Translations under genes and position numbers: made by a program
Notes under the pieces: model-generated
What the model was told of the DNA's origin: nothing
The model's input: only the letters and a program-made list of their open reading frames with translations
Databases searched by the model: none
Shown: positions 1-8,120 of the stretch, in pieces
Numbering within the stretch: the stretch's first letter is position 1
Layout of the letters: the number at the start of each line of letters is the position of its first letter
Assembly: GCA_018365995.1 (NCBI GenBank)
Contig: JAGZIY010000001.1
Location: 124,001-188,000 of the forward strand
DNA length: 64,000 bases
Origin: Butyricicoccus pullicaecorum
Lineage (GTDB): Bacteria > Bacillota > Clostridia > Oscillospirales > Butyricicoccaceae
Direction: 5' to 3'

Positions 1-530
1 TGTTCTATCAGATTGTAACGCAGCAAACCGGAATCCAAATGAAGGATGAGGCAGATCTCATTCCAGTTTTGACTCGATTGTCTGAGATGGCAAAATCTTA
101 TGAACGGATTGCAGGTGCCTTGGAACAGGCACAAAAAACAGGCTACGGTGTTGTGATGCCGGAGTTAGAGGAACTTTCGCTGGAACCGCCTGAAATCATG
201 AAGCAAGGTGGGCGCTATGGTGTAAAGCTATGTGCTTCCGCCGATTCCATTCATCTGATGAAAGCGCAAATCAAAGCCTCGATTACACCAATTGTTGGTA
301 CAGAGAAACAGTCTGAAGAATTACTAGATTATTTGATGAGTGAGTTTGAAGGGGCACCAGAAAAAATCTGGCAAACCAATATTTTCGGAAAACCGCTTTC
401 GGCACTTATCGGAGAAGAATTATCTGGAAAGCTAGCACGTGTGCCGGAGGACGCACGAGATAAGTTCCGTGAAACACTGGAGCGCATTATCAATGAGAGC
501 ACAGGAGGTTTGATTTGTATTTTGCTATAA
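1..530 (+). CDS. spoIVA: Stage IV sporulation protein A, C-terminal part (partial)
   Basis: The reading frame is open from the first base of the window to the TAA at 528-530, so the gene begins upstream and about 175 residues are visible. The tail carries hallmarks I recognise from SpoIVA: an SIHLMKAQI segment, PIVGTEKQSEELLDYLMSEF, EKIW followed by FGKPL, PEDARDKF, and a terminus IINESTGGLICILL. SpoIVA is the ATP-driven scaffold protein that polymerises on the forespore surface to form the spore coat basement layer. The N-terminal P-loop ATPase part is outside the window. Its presence marks the organism as an endospore former. No obvious hairpin follows the stop. Confidence 0.93.
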   Translation, partial: FYQIVTQQTGIQMKDEADLIPVLTRLSEMAKSYERIAGALEQAQKTGYGVVMPELEELSLEPPEIMKQGGRYGVKLCASADSIHLMKAQIKASITPIVGTEKQSEELLDYLMSEFEGAPEKIWQTNIFGKPLSALIGEELSGKLARVPEDARDKFRETLERIINESTGGLICILL

Positions 531-658
531 CCCGGGGAATCGTATGCTGTATATGAATGTGACTGGTAAATAGCTTTACACATAATGCGGAAATACTTTA
601 CAGAAATATAATGTATATATGACAAAATAGATGAATTTTATTGAAAATTCTTAAAAAA

Positions 659-693
659 CATATAGTGTAAAGTGTATAACTTTACACTATATG
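659..693. promoter_or_regulatory. Perfect 14-bp inverted repeat, candidate operator
   Basis: Arms CATATAGTGTAAAG (659-672) and CTTTACACTATATG (680-693) are perfectly complementary around a 7-base spacer. The inner part, GTAAAG-N7-CTTTAC, recurs at 721-740 next to the promoter of the following gene. No T-run follows on either strand, so it is not a typical terminator. A dyad-binding regulator is the simplest reading; the protein is unknown. Confidence 0.5.
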
Positions 694-720
694 TAAGTTA
701 TATTTCCTGCAAATAGATAT

Positions 721-740
721 GTAAAGGTATATAACTTTAC
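721..740. promoter_or_regulatory. Second GTAAAG/CTTTAC dyad abutting the -35 box
   Basis: GTAAAG (721-726) and CTTTAC (735-740) flank 8 bases and stop directly before the TTGATT hexamer at 741. It shares its half sites with the dyad at 659-693. Position just upstream of -35 suits either an activator or a repressor. Confidence 0.45.
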
Positions 741-769
741 TTGATTTTTTAGCCGCTTTGCAGTATGAT
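741..769 (+). promoter_or_regulatory. Sigma-A type promoter of the P-loop kinase-like gene
   Basis: TTGATT (741-746), a 17-base spacer, and TATGAT (764-769). It lies 34 bases before the TTG start at 803. Confidence 0.6.
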
Positions 770-802
770 TAGGAGCAGATAAAGGAAAGGATAGATGGTG
801 AT

Positions 803-1339
803 TTGAAAAAACAGGTATTTATCATCAATGGGCGTGGCGGTGTAGGCAAGGATACGGTTTGCAACTGTGTCGCACAGTATTGTCGTGTGCGAAATATTTC
901 TTCTATTACTCCTATCGTGGAGATTGCACGATTTGCGGGATGGTCTGGAGAAAAGACATTGGCAGCGCGCAAAATGCTCTCCCAGCTGAAGCAAGTGTTC
1001 ACAGAGTACAATGATTTGTCTTTTCGATATTGCATGGAACAATATCAGCAGTTCTGTGCCTGTTCAGATGAGGAGATTCTGTTTATCCATGTGCGAGAGC
1101 CTGAGGAGATTGCGCGGCTCAAGGCTGCTATTGGAAGGGGCTGTCGAACACTGCTCATTCGCAGAAAAGATGAGCATGTCACACAATATGGCAATCGTTC
1201 AGATGACGAGGTCGAACAATATTCTTATGATTTGTATTTCCAAAACGAGCCGCCACTCGAAACACTTCCAGAGCGTGTTTGGAGTTTTTTTCAGCAATCT
1301 GTGCAGAACAGCATACACGTGAATACTGAAGAGAAATAA
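803..1339 (+). CDS. P-loop kinase-like protein (hypothetical)
   Basis: This encodes 178 residues from a TTG start; a GTG four bases earlier runs into a stop, and purine-rich stretches lie just upstream. The N-terminus has a Walker A motif NGRGGVGKDT (about residues 9-18), as in nucleotide kinases of the dNMP kinase/adenylate kinase type, and FIHVREPEEI near residue 95 resembles the strand after Walker B. The aspartate in GKD fits a small-molecule kinase fold. The substrate cannot be told from sequence. The next gene, on the same strand, has its own promoter, so operon membership is doubtful. The two dyads upstream suggest specific regulation. Confidence 0.6.
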   Translation: MKKQVFIINGRGGVGKDTVCNCVAQYCRVRNISSITPIVEIARFAGWSGEKTLAARKMLSQLKQVFTEYNDLSFRYCMEQYQQFCACSDEEILFIHVREPEEIARLKAAIGRGCRTLLIRRKDEHVTQYGNRSDDEVEQYSYDLYFQNEPPLETLPERVWSFFQQSVQNSIHVNTEEK

Positions 1340-1401
1340 TGCTCCTATCATCATTCCATCTATTGCATTGGTTGGCAGTCAAAAGCGACGATGCTGTCCT
1401 C

Positions 1402-1430
1402 TTGAAACTTGTTGTATTTTCTATTATAAT
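1402..1430 (+). promoter_or_regulatory. Promoter of the PocR-domain gene
   Basis: TTGAAA (1402-1407), 17-base spacer, perfect TATAAT (1425-1430). It lies 79 bases before the ATG at 1510 and inside the N-terminal extension of the longest open frame, which argues for the shorter protein. Confidence 0.7.
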
Positions 1431-1509
1431 AATAGTAATGTGTTGCATTGACTGGAAAGACATAGATATTTGGCTAGTGAATCTGCAACAGAATAGGAGG
1501 ACATGCATC

Positions 1510-2316
1510 ATGTTGTTAAAAGATATTATTGATCCGCAGAAACTCCAAGAAATTCAGGACCAATTTTCAGATGCCACTGGTTTAGCGGCAATTACTATGG
1601 ACGGTGACAATACTTACATTACAAAAGGCAGTAATTTTACAGATTTTTGTATGAAGTATACACGGGAAAGTTCCATAGGGAAAGAGCGCTGTGAGAAGTG
1701 TGATGCGGAGGGCTGCGGTGCATATTTTTGCCACGCGGGTCTGATGGATTTTTCTGCACCAATCAGAGTCAACGGGGAACAGGTGGGTATAATCGTTGGC
1801 GGACAGGTTTTGCCAGAAAAACCAGATCCGGAAAAATTCCGGGATATTGCGCATGAGTTGGGAATTCCAGAGGAAGCATATCTGCGTGCGCTGGAACAGG
1901 TACCTATTCGAGATGAAAAACAAATCCGTGCCGCTGCTACACTTTTGGAAAAGGTAGTAAATGAACTTGTAAATCTGGAATATGTAGAAAAGCTGAATAA
2001 AAAGAGAGTGCAGGTTTTTGAAGAGGAAAGTGGAAAAGCAGAAGAAGCCGTGATTCAGGTGGAACGTAAAATGAAGGATTTGGGTAAGGTTTCCTCCAAT
2101 GAGCGGCTGCTCTCTGTCAATGCACGGATAGAAGCTGCTCATAGCGGCAGTGCGGGTGTCGGTTTTGCTGTTGTTGCAACAGAAATCGGAAAGTTGGCGG
2201 AAAATTCTGCTGTAGTTTATGCCGAGATTGAAGAATTGGTGAAAAAAATTAGTGAGTCCATTCAGAAAATTGGCAATGTTACCTTGGAAAGCGCACGAGA
2301 AAGCTGCCAAAAATAA
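1510..2316 (+). CDS. PocR ligand-binding domain fused to a chemotaxis-type signalling segment, cytoplasmic
   Basis: The start chosen is ATG 1510, with AGGAGG ten bases upstream and a promoter at 1402-1430; the frame is open to 1339 but that extension covers the promoter. The product has 268 residues. Residues 1-150 look like a PocR domain (PF10114): ligand pocket-type core with clustered cysteines in ERCEKCDAEGCGAYFCHAG, then PIRVNGEQVGIIVGGQVL. Residues 200-268 match the conserved methyl-accepting hairpin region (VNARIEAAHSG, VGFAVVATEIGKLAE). There is no transmembrane segment and the protein ends soon after the hairpin, so it is a short soluble sensor. PocR domains bind small organics in other systems; the ligand here is unknown. 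Whether it reaches a CheA is inference. Confidence 0.75.
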   Translation: MLLKDIIDPQKLQEIQDQFSDATGLAAITMDGDNTYITKGSNFTDFCMKYTRESSIGKERCEKCDAEGCGAYFCHAGLMDFSAPIRVNGEQVGIIVGGQVLPEKPDPEKFRDIAHELGIPEEAYLRALEQVPIRDEKQIRAAATLLEKVVNELVNLEYVEKLNKKRVQVFEEESGKAEEAVIQVERKMKDLGKVSSNERLLSVNARIEAAHSGSAGVGFAVVATEIGKLAENSAVVYAEIEELVKKISESIQKIGNVTLESARESCQK

Positions 2317-2353
2317 TGGGTTGCGGATACATTGGCAGTATGAAAACAGGCAT

Positions 2354-2387
2354 AAAAAAAAGACCGGACAGCACCGGTCTTTTTTTA
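2354..2387. terminator. Bidirectional rho-independent terminator
   Basis: AAGACCGG and CCGGTCTT form the stem, with A-run before and T-run after it, so it can end transcription from both the PocR gene and the convergent isomerase gene. Confidence 0.85.
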
Positions 2388-2393
2388 TGTTAT

Positions 2394-3254
2394 TTAACAG
2401 TACTTTGCAATGTGTGCCTTGGTGACCTCAGCAGCTTTTGCAATGTTCTCCTCGTTTGACAGCTTATAATAGTCGGGGCGGAATACTTCAATGGTACATA
2501 CGTTACCCTCAAATCCGATTCTTTTGAGCGTATCGGCATATCTCTTATGATCCAGACAGTCACCTTGCTCGTCCGGCCACAGACGCTTTTCATCGTTGTT
2601 GTAGGCTGCACCACAGGGCATGTTCTCCATGCCGTTGAGATGCCATACAAAGATTTTCTTGCCGTCAGCCTTCTCAAGTGCTTCCCAGCTGGAAGCCATT
2701 GCGTGGAAATGGTATTGGTCTAGAGTCACGCCGACCAGTGGATGGTTGACCTCGGAAACAATTGCATAAGCATCTTCGAAACGGTTGATGGACATGGTCG
2801 GTGCGCCGCAGAATTCGATAGAAAGCTTGATGCCGTAAGGTTCGACCTTCTTGACCATTTCTTTGAGAACAGCAACTGCATCAGCCTTAATTTCGTCGAG
2901 TGTAGCGGGAATGGTTAGATTCATGGACGGAACGACAACAATCATGCCACAGTCCAAAATCTGACAGCGGCGAATGATTTCGTCGAGCTGTGCCATCACA
3001 GCATCCTTCTCCGCCTGCGTTTGCTTCATATTGAAAAAAATCAGGGCGTTGTAGGACAGCATTTTCAGGTGAGAGGTTTTGAAGAATGTACCAAGATCTT
3101 CTAGTGTGTAAAGACCTGCGGCAAGTTCGCGATCGAGACATTCAGATTGTACGTCGATGTAGTCAAAGCCGTACTTCTCACACAGCTTGAGATCTTCCAG
3201 AACAGAATGATTTGCACAGAAGCGATTGCAGCCTTCGTTAAAACCGATTTTCAT
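2394..3254 (-). CDS. Sugar phosphate isomerase/epimerase, TIM barrel (IolE/IolI-like)
   Basis: The protein has 286 residues and belongs to the AP endonuclease family 2 TIM-barrel group (PF01261). Candidate metal ligands sit at strand ends: SIEFCG (Glu), VTLDQYHFHA (Asp, His), WHLNG (His) and TIEVFRPDYY (Glu), the pattern used by IolE, IolI and xylose isomerase-like enzymes. It lies 85 bases downstream of the inositol dehydrogenase-like gene on the same strand, with no terminator between, so the two are probably one transcript under the LacI-type operator at 4478. The likely job is dehydration or isomerisation of the ketone made by that dehydrogenase. It is not possible to decide between IolE- and IolI-type activity by eye. 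Confidence 0.75.
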   Translation of the reverse strand: MKIGFNEGCNRFCANHSVLEDLKLCEKYGFDYIDVQSECLDRELAAGLYTLEDLGTFFKTSHLKMLSYNALIFFNMKQTQAEKDAVMAQLDEIIRRCQILDCGMIVVVPSMNLTIPATLDEIKADAVAVLKEMVKKVEPYGIKLSIEFCGAPTMSINRFEDAYAIVSEVNHPLVGVTLDQYHFHAMASSWEALEKADGKKIFVWHLNGMENMPCGAAYNNDEKRLWPDEQGDCLDHKRYADTLKRIGFEGNVCTIEVFRPDYYKLSNEENIAKAAEVTKAHIAKYC

Positions 3255-3339
3255 AGAGAAACTCCTTTTTCTTGTGATGATATGATTCAGATATCAGAGA
3301 GAGCAGACCGACCAGTCTGATCGGTGATATAAAAATAAT

Positions 3340-4353
3340 TTACTTCTGGTAGAAGTTGGGGGTACCGCCAGTCACTACCTTTTCAAAAGTGCCAGTGGTC
3401 TGGGATTTGACCAGAGCGTCTGCGGTGACAGATGCAACATAGCCGTCCCATGCAGAGGAGCCGCTGGTTTCTCCCTTAGATGCGTGATCGACCCAATCCT
3501 GAATTTCAACATCATAGGAGTCGATGAAGCGCAGAATCCAGTTGTCCTCGATTTTTGTGGATATGTTGTTGGCGTAGCGCACGGTAGGGAAGGACGGGCA
3601 GGGCAGATTTATGACACCATTTTCACAAACGACCTCGCAGTTGATGTCATAGCCGAAGCCACAGTTGACGTTGACTTCCAGAACATTGACGATGCCGCTC
3701 TTGGTTTTCATAATCATGACCTGAGGATCCTTCAGCCCCTCATGCGCCTTGGAAGAGGTCTTGGGCATGATACACTGAACCTCATCCCATTCGTCATTGA
3801 TCAGCCACGGCAGTACATCGATTTCGTGGATGGCGGTGTCAGTGACTGCCATTGCGGTGGTATAGTCTTTTGCAACACCATCTGCGCGATGCGTGCACTT
3901 AACAACCATCGGCGCACCAAACTTTCCAGAGTCAATCATTTCCTTAATCTGACGATAGCCGCGGTCATAGCGGCGCATGAAGCCGACCTGAACCAGGGGC
4001 TTGCCAGACGCCATTTCAGCATCCACGATTTCCTTACAGTCTGCGGCGGTGTTGGCAAGCGGTTTTTCGCTAAACACTGGCTTGCCTGCCTGAATGGCTG
4101 CGATGACCGGTTCCTTATGAAAGGCGCCCGGGGTAGTGACAACAACGGCATCAACATCAGGGTCATTGATGGCTGCGTTAAAGTCAGTGTAGACTTTAAC
4201 GTCACCACCAGCAATTTCTGCACCCTTCTTGGCACCGTCTTCAAATACATCGCATACAGCAACGACCTGTGCGCCTTTGATACGGTTCTGGATACGCTCG
4301 ATGTGTTCGCGACCGATCATGCCGCAGCCAATAACAGCAATTTTGAGTTCCAT
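3340..4353 (-). CDS. iolG: Gfo/Idh/MocA oxidoreductase, inositol 2-dehydrogenase-like
   Basis: This 337-residue protein has the Rossmann NAD-binding motif GCGMIG (about residues 9-14), the family motif EKPL near residue 96, and the C-terminal mixed-sheet domain with HEIDVLPW. The overall sequence resembles inositol 2-dehydrogenases, which oxidise myo-inositol to scyllo-inosose with NAD. Catalytic Lys is in EKP, and His/Asp are in the HEID segment. It is the first gene after the operator-promoter at 4469-4497 and is followed by a TIM-barrel isomerase, with a sodium symporter just upstream on the same strand, which fits inositol use. Related dehydrogenases acting on other cyclitols or sugars remain possible. 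Confidence 0.8.
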   Translation of the reverse strand: MELKIAVIGCGMIGREHIERIQNRIKGAQVVAVCDVFEDGAKKGAEIAGGDVKVYTDFNAAINDPDVDAVVVTTPGAFHKEPVIAAIQAGKPVFSEKPLANTAADCKEIVDAEMASGKPLVQVGFMRRYDRGYRQIKEMIDSGKFGAPMVVKCTHRADGVAKDYTTAMAVTDTAIHEIDVLPWLINDEWDEVQCIMPKTSSKAHEGLKDPQVMIMKTKSGIVNVLEVNVNCGFGYDINCEVVCENGVINLPCPSFPTVRYANNISTKIEDNWILRFIDSYDVEIQDWVDHASKGETSGSSAWDGYVASVTADALVKSQTTGTFEKVVTGGTPNFYQK

Positions 4354-4468
4354 AATGATAGCCTCCTAAATTAAATATTCATAATAAATGGTAGAACTTG
4401 CTTGAATGGGCAGCAGATATGTGCGCCCTTGTATTGCTTTGGTAGGACTCTATCTCTTTCTTGCCCTC

Positions 4469-4497
4469 ATTATAGCATTGCGTTCACGTGAACGCAA
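4469..4497 (-). promoter_or_regulatory. iolG promoter with overlapping LacI-type operator
   Basis: The 20-base palindrome TTGCGTTCACGTGAACGCAA (4478-4497) is perfect. On the minus strand its first six bases, TTGCGT, form the -35 box; 17 bases later stands TATAAT (4474-4469), preceded by TGC as in extended -10 promoters. A bound repressor would cover the -35 and spacer. Confidence 0.8.
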
Positions 4498-4587
4498 GCG
4501 TTTTTTACAACCAAAACACACAAAAAGAATGATGGGTTTTTGTTCAAATTTACAAATTTATTTTCAATATAAATAGAATAATATATA

Positions 4588-4605
4588 TGCGTTCATGAGC
4601 ACGCA
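4588..4605. promoter_or_regulatory. Auxiliary operator-like palindrome
   Basis: TGCGTTCATGAGCACGCA matches the operator consensus except in the centre. Its centre is 109 bases from that of the iolG operator, a distance compatible with looping by a tetrameric LacI-family protein, though this is inference. Confidence 0.6.
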
Positions 4606-4633
4606 AAAACTTTTTTGTAAAATTATAAAAATA

Positions 4634-4672
4634 CCGGAGCGACCATATGCTTTTATGCATAGGTCGCTCCGG
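4634..4672 (-). terminator. Terminator of the sodium:solute symporter gene
   Basis: Stem CCGGAGCGACC (4634-4644) and GGTCGCTCCGG (4662-4672); on the minus strand it is followed by TATTTTTATAATT. Confidence 0.85.
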
Positions 4673-4698
4673 AGAAAAATAGAAAAGAGAGCAGGTGA

Positions 4699-6363
4699 TC
4701 AAGCCGCGATTCCAAGCGGAGAGAAGAATACGTAGATGGCAACGGCTAGGATCAGACCAACAATCGAGACGATATGGCGGTACTTCCACGGGGTCAAATC
4801 GACTGCACCGATATCGTGAATCAAATAAGCTTCAGTTTGTGGCTTATACTTATTCAGATACCACAGGACGAACAGCTCCAATGGGAACAGTACAGCCATG
4901 GCGTAGAGGTAATGGATTGGGCTGTTCGTGCCCGGGTAGTTTGGAGAGATCAGCAGGAAGGTACCATAGATGACAACGTGCATGATTGTGATGATTTTGG
5001 GTGCATACTTCGGCAGCCGTGGGAACATGAACATGCCCAAAATAGTAAACAGCACGGGCAAGGAGACGAACTGACTCATGGAGTTGAGGAAGGTGGTAAT
5101 GCCCTGCGCGTTCATGACGAATGGTGCAATGATAATCGAAACACAGCCTGCAATGGTGCCGTAGATCTTACCGACCTTTACACACTTGCTATCAGATGCG
5201 TTGGGATCAATCGAGGAGCGATACAGATCCAAAGTGAACATGGTGGATGCCGAGTTTAGAACCGAGTTGAATGAGGACAGGATCGCGCCAAACATGACAG
5301 CAGCAAAGAAACCGAGAATGGGCTTCGGAATGATCTGGGCAATCAGCGCTGGATATGCGAAGTCAATTGCGGTGCTGCCGGCTGCGGTGAGCTTGTCCTG
5401 AATAGATGGGAGGTAGAAGGCAATGATACCCGGAATCACCAGATATAATGGTCCCAGACATTTGAGAAAGCCACAGTAAATCGCGCCCTTTTGACCCTCC
5501 TTCAAGCTTTTGGCAGCAAGTGCACGCTGGACGAAAGATTGGTTAGTGCACCACCAGTACAGATTATTGAAAAACATGCCAGTAATAATCAGTGGCCACG
5601 GAACCTCTGGTTCCGGCGCATTCCATGCGGAGATGGCATTCATTTTTGTTGGGTCAGCCGAAATCATATAGTTCCAGCCCTCGACGATACCTCCGCCGGC
5701 ACACTCGTTGCCAAGCATCCAAAGCCCGAGAAAAGGAACCATCAGACCGCCGATGATTAGACCGATACCGTTGATGGTGTCCGATACTGCGACCGCCTTC
5801 AAACCGCCAAAAATGGCATAGCAGCCACCGATAATGCCGATGATGACGCAGAGAACAGCAACTGCTTGGAACTTTGACAAGCCAAACATACCGGAGATGT
5901 CGAAAATATTCTCGAATACAACCGCACCAGAATATAGAATGACTGGAAGGTTTAGGATAGAGTACATGATGACGATAATCAAGGAAAACATAGTCTTGGT
6001 ACCCTTGCCGTAGCGTTCCTCCATAAGAGAGGGAATGGTCATAGCTCCCATCTTAAGAAAACGGGGAAGAAAGTAATAGGCCAGCACGAGCAGAGTAAAC
6101 ATGGATCCGACCTCCCATGCGATTGGGGACATGTTGCTGACCCAGCTTTGACCATTGAGACCAACCAGCTGCTCGGCAGACAGATTGGTCAGCAGCAGTG
6201 AACCGGCAATGACAATACCGGACAGACCACGACCAGCGAGGAAATATCCTTCGGCAGATTCTAAGTTATCGTCCTTGGTTTTCCAGCTTGAAATGATGGC
6301 AACCAATGCTGTGAAGAACAGGAAAGAGATGCCAGTCCATGCAAGAGAATTAAAGAAATCCAT
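4699..6363 (-). CDS. Sodium:solute symporter family transporter (likely inositol)
   Basis: The 554-residue protein has the SSS (SLC5-like) pattern: N-terminal helix, then a segment SAEGYFLAGRGLSG, the conserved GSLLLTNLSAEQLVGLNG helix, and about 14 membrane spans, ending in YVFFSPLG. SSS carriers move sugars, inositols, proline or carboxylates with sodium. Position between an inositol dehydrogenase-like gene and a LacI-type repressor, and the operator at 6479-6496 upstream, make a cyclitol or related sugar the likely substrate. It has its own terminator, so it is a separate transcription unit from iolG although both are read on the minus strand. Confidence 0.82.
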   Translation of the reverse strand: MDFFNSLAWTGISFLFFTALVAIISSWKTKDDNLESAEGYFLAGRGLSGIVIAGSLLLTNLSAEQLVGLNGQSWVSNMSPIAWEVGSMFTLLVLAYYFLPRFLKMGAMTIPSLMEERYGKGTKTMFSLIIVIMYSILNLPVILYSGAVVFENIFDISGMFGLSKFQAVAVLCVIIGIIGGCYAIFGGLKAVAVSDTINGIGLIIGGLMVPFLGLWMLGNECAGGGIVEGWNYMISADPTKMNAISAWNAPEPEVPWPLIITGMFFNNLYWWCTNQSFVQRALAAKSLKEGQKGAIYCGFLKCLGPLYLVIPGIIAFYLPSIQDKLTAAGSTAIDFAYPALIAQIIPKPILGFFAAVMFGAILSSFNSVLNSASTMFTLDLYRSSIDPNASDSKCVKVGKIYGTIAGCVSIIIAPFVMNAQGITTFLNSMSQFVSLPVLFTILGMFMFPRLPKYAPKIITIMHVVIYGTFLLISPNYPGTNSPIHYLYAMAVLFPLELFVLWYLNKYKPQTEAYLIHDIGAVDLTPWKYRHIVSIVGLILAVAIYVFFSPLGIAA

Positions 6364-6478
6364 CAGTTGATCCTTCTTTCTTTTTGGTTCGAATATGGTA
6401 TCATGCAGGAGAGAAAGAGTGAGAGAAAACCAAAGCGGAGCAGATCTTTTTTGACCAGTTCCATTTTTTGCGCCCCGT

Positions 6479-6496
6479 AGCGTTCACGTGCACGCA
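6479..6496. promoter_or_regulatory. LacI-type operator upstream of the symporter gene
   Basis: AGCGTTCACGTGCACGCA differs from the iolG operator at only two positions in the core. It lies about 116 bases before the symporter start. Confidence 0.72.
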
Positions 6497-6794
6497 TATA
6501 GGGAAAAAAGAGAAAGCAGGAGTTGATATCCAGAACGCAGATATCGTTATGAACCTACGAGTTGTGTAGGAAGCTCCATGCCTTCAGGTTGGTTAAAATT
6601 TAACACACCTCATAGAAAATTGCAAGTAGAAACACGATAAAATCGGTATTTCACAGCAATTTCGGTGTTTGTAATAAAAATTCATTGTGTAATTATACGA
6701 GTTGCACAAAGCCGAAATTTGTAGCATATATAGATAGAGAAAGCGTCTGCAAAGACTGCGTAATGAACCTGACATTTGCCGAAGAAGTATAATT

Positions 6795-6810
6795 TTGCGT
6801 GCATGCGTGC
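6795..6810. promoter_or_regulatory. Weak operator-like half sites before the repressor gene
   Basis: TTGCGTGCATGCGTGC contains TGCGTGCA followed by TGCGTGC in the same orientation rather than as an inverted repeat; TTGCGTGCAAG recurs at 6900. They may allow weak autoregulation. Confidence 0.3.
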
Positions 6811-6999
6811 TTGTGAATTTGTTTTGAAAACTATCAAAAAATATGTAGTTTACCGTGTTTTATAGGTTAATAATAAATAAAAAATAGGGTAGTGGAAATT
6901 TGCGTGCAAGTTTTGGTTGCATTTTTTGAAAAAGGGTGTTATGCTGGATGCAAGAGCCTGCATAGGCGCAGTTTGACACAGAAGGGAAGGGGCAGCAAT

Positions 7000-8028
7000 A
7001 TGTCAGTGACACTCAAGCAGATTGCAGAATTGGCAGGTGTGTCGCGGGGGACGGTTGACCGAGCGCTGCATAATCGCGGTCGAGTCAGTGAGGAGGTCGC
7101 TCAGCATATCCGCCAGATTGCTGATGAGTTGGGATACTCCCCCAATCGGGTTGGTCAGGCGCTGGCAAAAACCCACAGACAGGTCCGGCTGGGCATGATT
7201 ATTCAGTCGTCCGAGACGCCAACTATGCAGATCGTTGCACAAGGGGCGATGCGTGCGGCGCATGATCTGCATAATATGGGCGTAGAGGTGCTGATCCGTC
7301 AATTACAGTCGGTCGATCCGGCACAAGAACTGGAATGTATTCAGGAATTGGTGTGTGACGAAGGAATCCAAGGACTTGCGTTGACGCCAGTCAACACGCC
7401 TGAGATTTGCGACAAGATTAACGAATTAGTCGATCAGGGCATACCAGTCGTTACGCTCAACACCGATATGCCACAATCCAAACGAATGTGCTTTGTTGGA
7501 CAGGATAGTATTCAGGCAAGCCGTACAGCAGCTGGATTACTTGCGATGATGATGCCAGAGGGCGGACAGGTATTCATTTTGACTGGTCATTTGAGTAATG
7601 CGACCCACAAAAGCCGGTGCACCGGTTTTTGCGATGAACTTTATCGGATCGCACCCGATATCCAGATTCTACCGTTACAGTCGTGCTTTGACCGAGATGA
7701 TTACGCCTATGAGTTGACCCAGCATGTGCTTGAAGAGTATCCTAACCTCAAGGCAATCTATGTTGCAGCGAATGGACAGCACGGTGTGTGTGAGGCATTA
7801 CGGGCTGCTGGATTGAGTGGTAAAGTGCGGGTCATTGCCTACGATATCACACCGAAGAACAAGGATGATTTACAGCGCGGCACCATCAGTATATTGCTTG
7901 ATCAGTGCGCACATGAGCAGGGGTATCGCCCGCTCTATCTGCTTCGTGACTATATTTTTTCAGGGCATTTGCCCGAGGATCCATTCTACTACACTGGAAC
8001 AACACTTAAAACCAAATATAATCTGTAA
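7000..8028 (+). CDS. LacI-family transcriptional repressor
   Basis: Translation most likely starts at ATG 7000 (purine-rich GAAGGGAAGGGG just upstream), giving 342 residues; the frame extends to 6892 but that part does not look like a LacI protein. The N-terminal helix-turn-helix is typical: TLKQIAELAGVSRGTVDRAL followed by GRVSEEVAQHIRQIADELGY. After a hinge, residues 60-342 form a periplasmic-binding-type sugar sensor domain. The variant RGTVDRAL recognition helix and the pentose/inositol-binding-like effector domain resemble LacI members that sense inositol or other sugars. The repeated TGCGTTCACGTGMACGCA palindromes around it are the obvious targets, so it probably represses the symporter, iolG and the gene at 8239. 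A terminator follows at once. Confidence 0.88.
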   Translation: MSVTLKQIAELAGVSRGTVDRALHNRGRVSEEVAQHIRQIADELGYSPNRVGQALAKTHRQVRLGMIIQSSETPTMQIVAQGAMRAAHDLHNMGVEVLIRQLQSVDPAQELECIQELVCDEGIQGLALTPVNTPEICDKINELVDQGIPVVTLNTDMPQSKRMCFVGQDSIQASRTAAGLLAMMMPEGGQVFILTGHLSNATHKSRCTGFCDELYRIAPDIQILPLQSCFDRDDYAYELTQHVLEEYPNLKAIYVAANGQHGVCEALRAAGLSGKVRVIAYDITPKNKDDLQRGTISILLDQCAHEQGYRPLYLLRDYIFSGHLPEDPFYYTGTTLKTKYNL

Positions 8029-8039
8029 GCAGGTGTGCG

Positions 8040-8077
8040 CACGCGGACAAAAAGTTGTACAATTTTTTGTCCGCGTG
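8040..8077 (+). terminator. Terminator of the LacI-type gene
   Basis: CACGCGGACAAAAA (8040-8053) pairs with TTTTTGTCCGCGTG (8064-8077) around a short loop. Confidence 0.8.
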
Positions 8078-8120
8078 TTTGTGTATTTCTCTAAAAATGA
8101 TGCAAGGGTAAAAGTTATAC

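Larger units (their letters stand above)
4354..4698. other. Regulatory gap between iolG and the symporter
   Basis: No gene. It holds the iolG promoter with its overlapping palindrome, a second palindrome at 4588-4605, and the terminator of the symporter gene at 4634-4672. The remainder is AT-rich without further structure I could recognise. Confidence 0.8.
6364..6999. other. Long divergent control region of symporter and LacI-type repressor
   Basis: No gene is supported in these 636 bases. The region contains one strong operator (6479-6496), weaker TGCGTGCA half sites at 6795-6810 and 6900-6910, and an AT-rich stretch at 6820-6890 that probably holds the repressor promoter. Short open frames on the minus strand here lack ribosome binding sites and protein-like composition. 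I could not identify a convincing -10/-35 pair for the symporter. Confidence 0.6.

Noticed and set aside
1339..1509. Longer N-terminus for the PocR protein
   Set aside because: The extension covers a strong promoter (TTGAAA-N17-TATAAT) and the ATG at 1510 has an AGGAGG site.
3484..4374. Plus-strand 296-codon open frame opposite iolG
   Set aside because: It is antisense to a well recognised oxidoreductase, lacks a ribosome binding site and has no protein-like motif.
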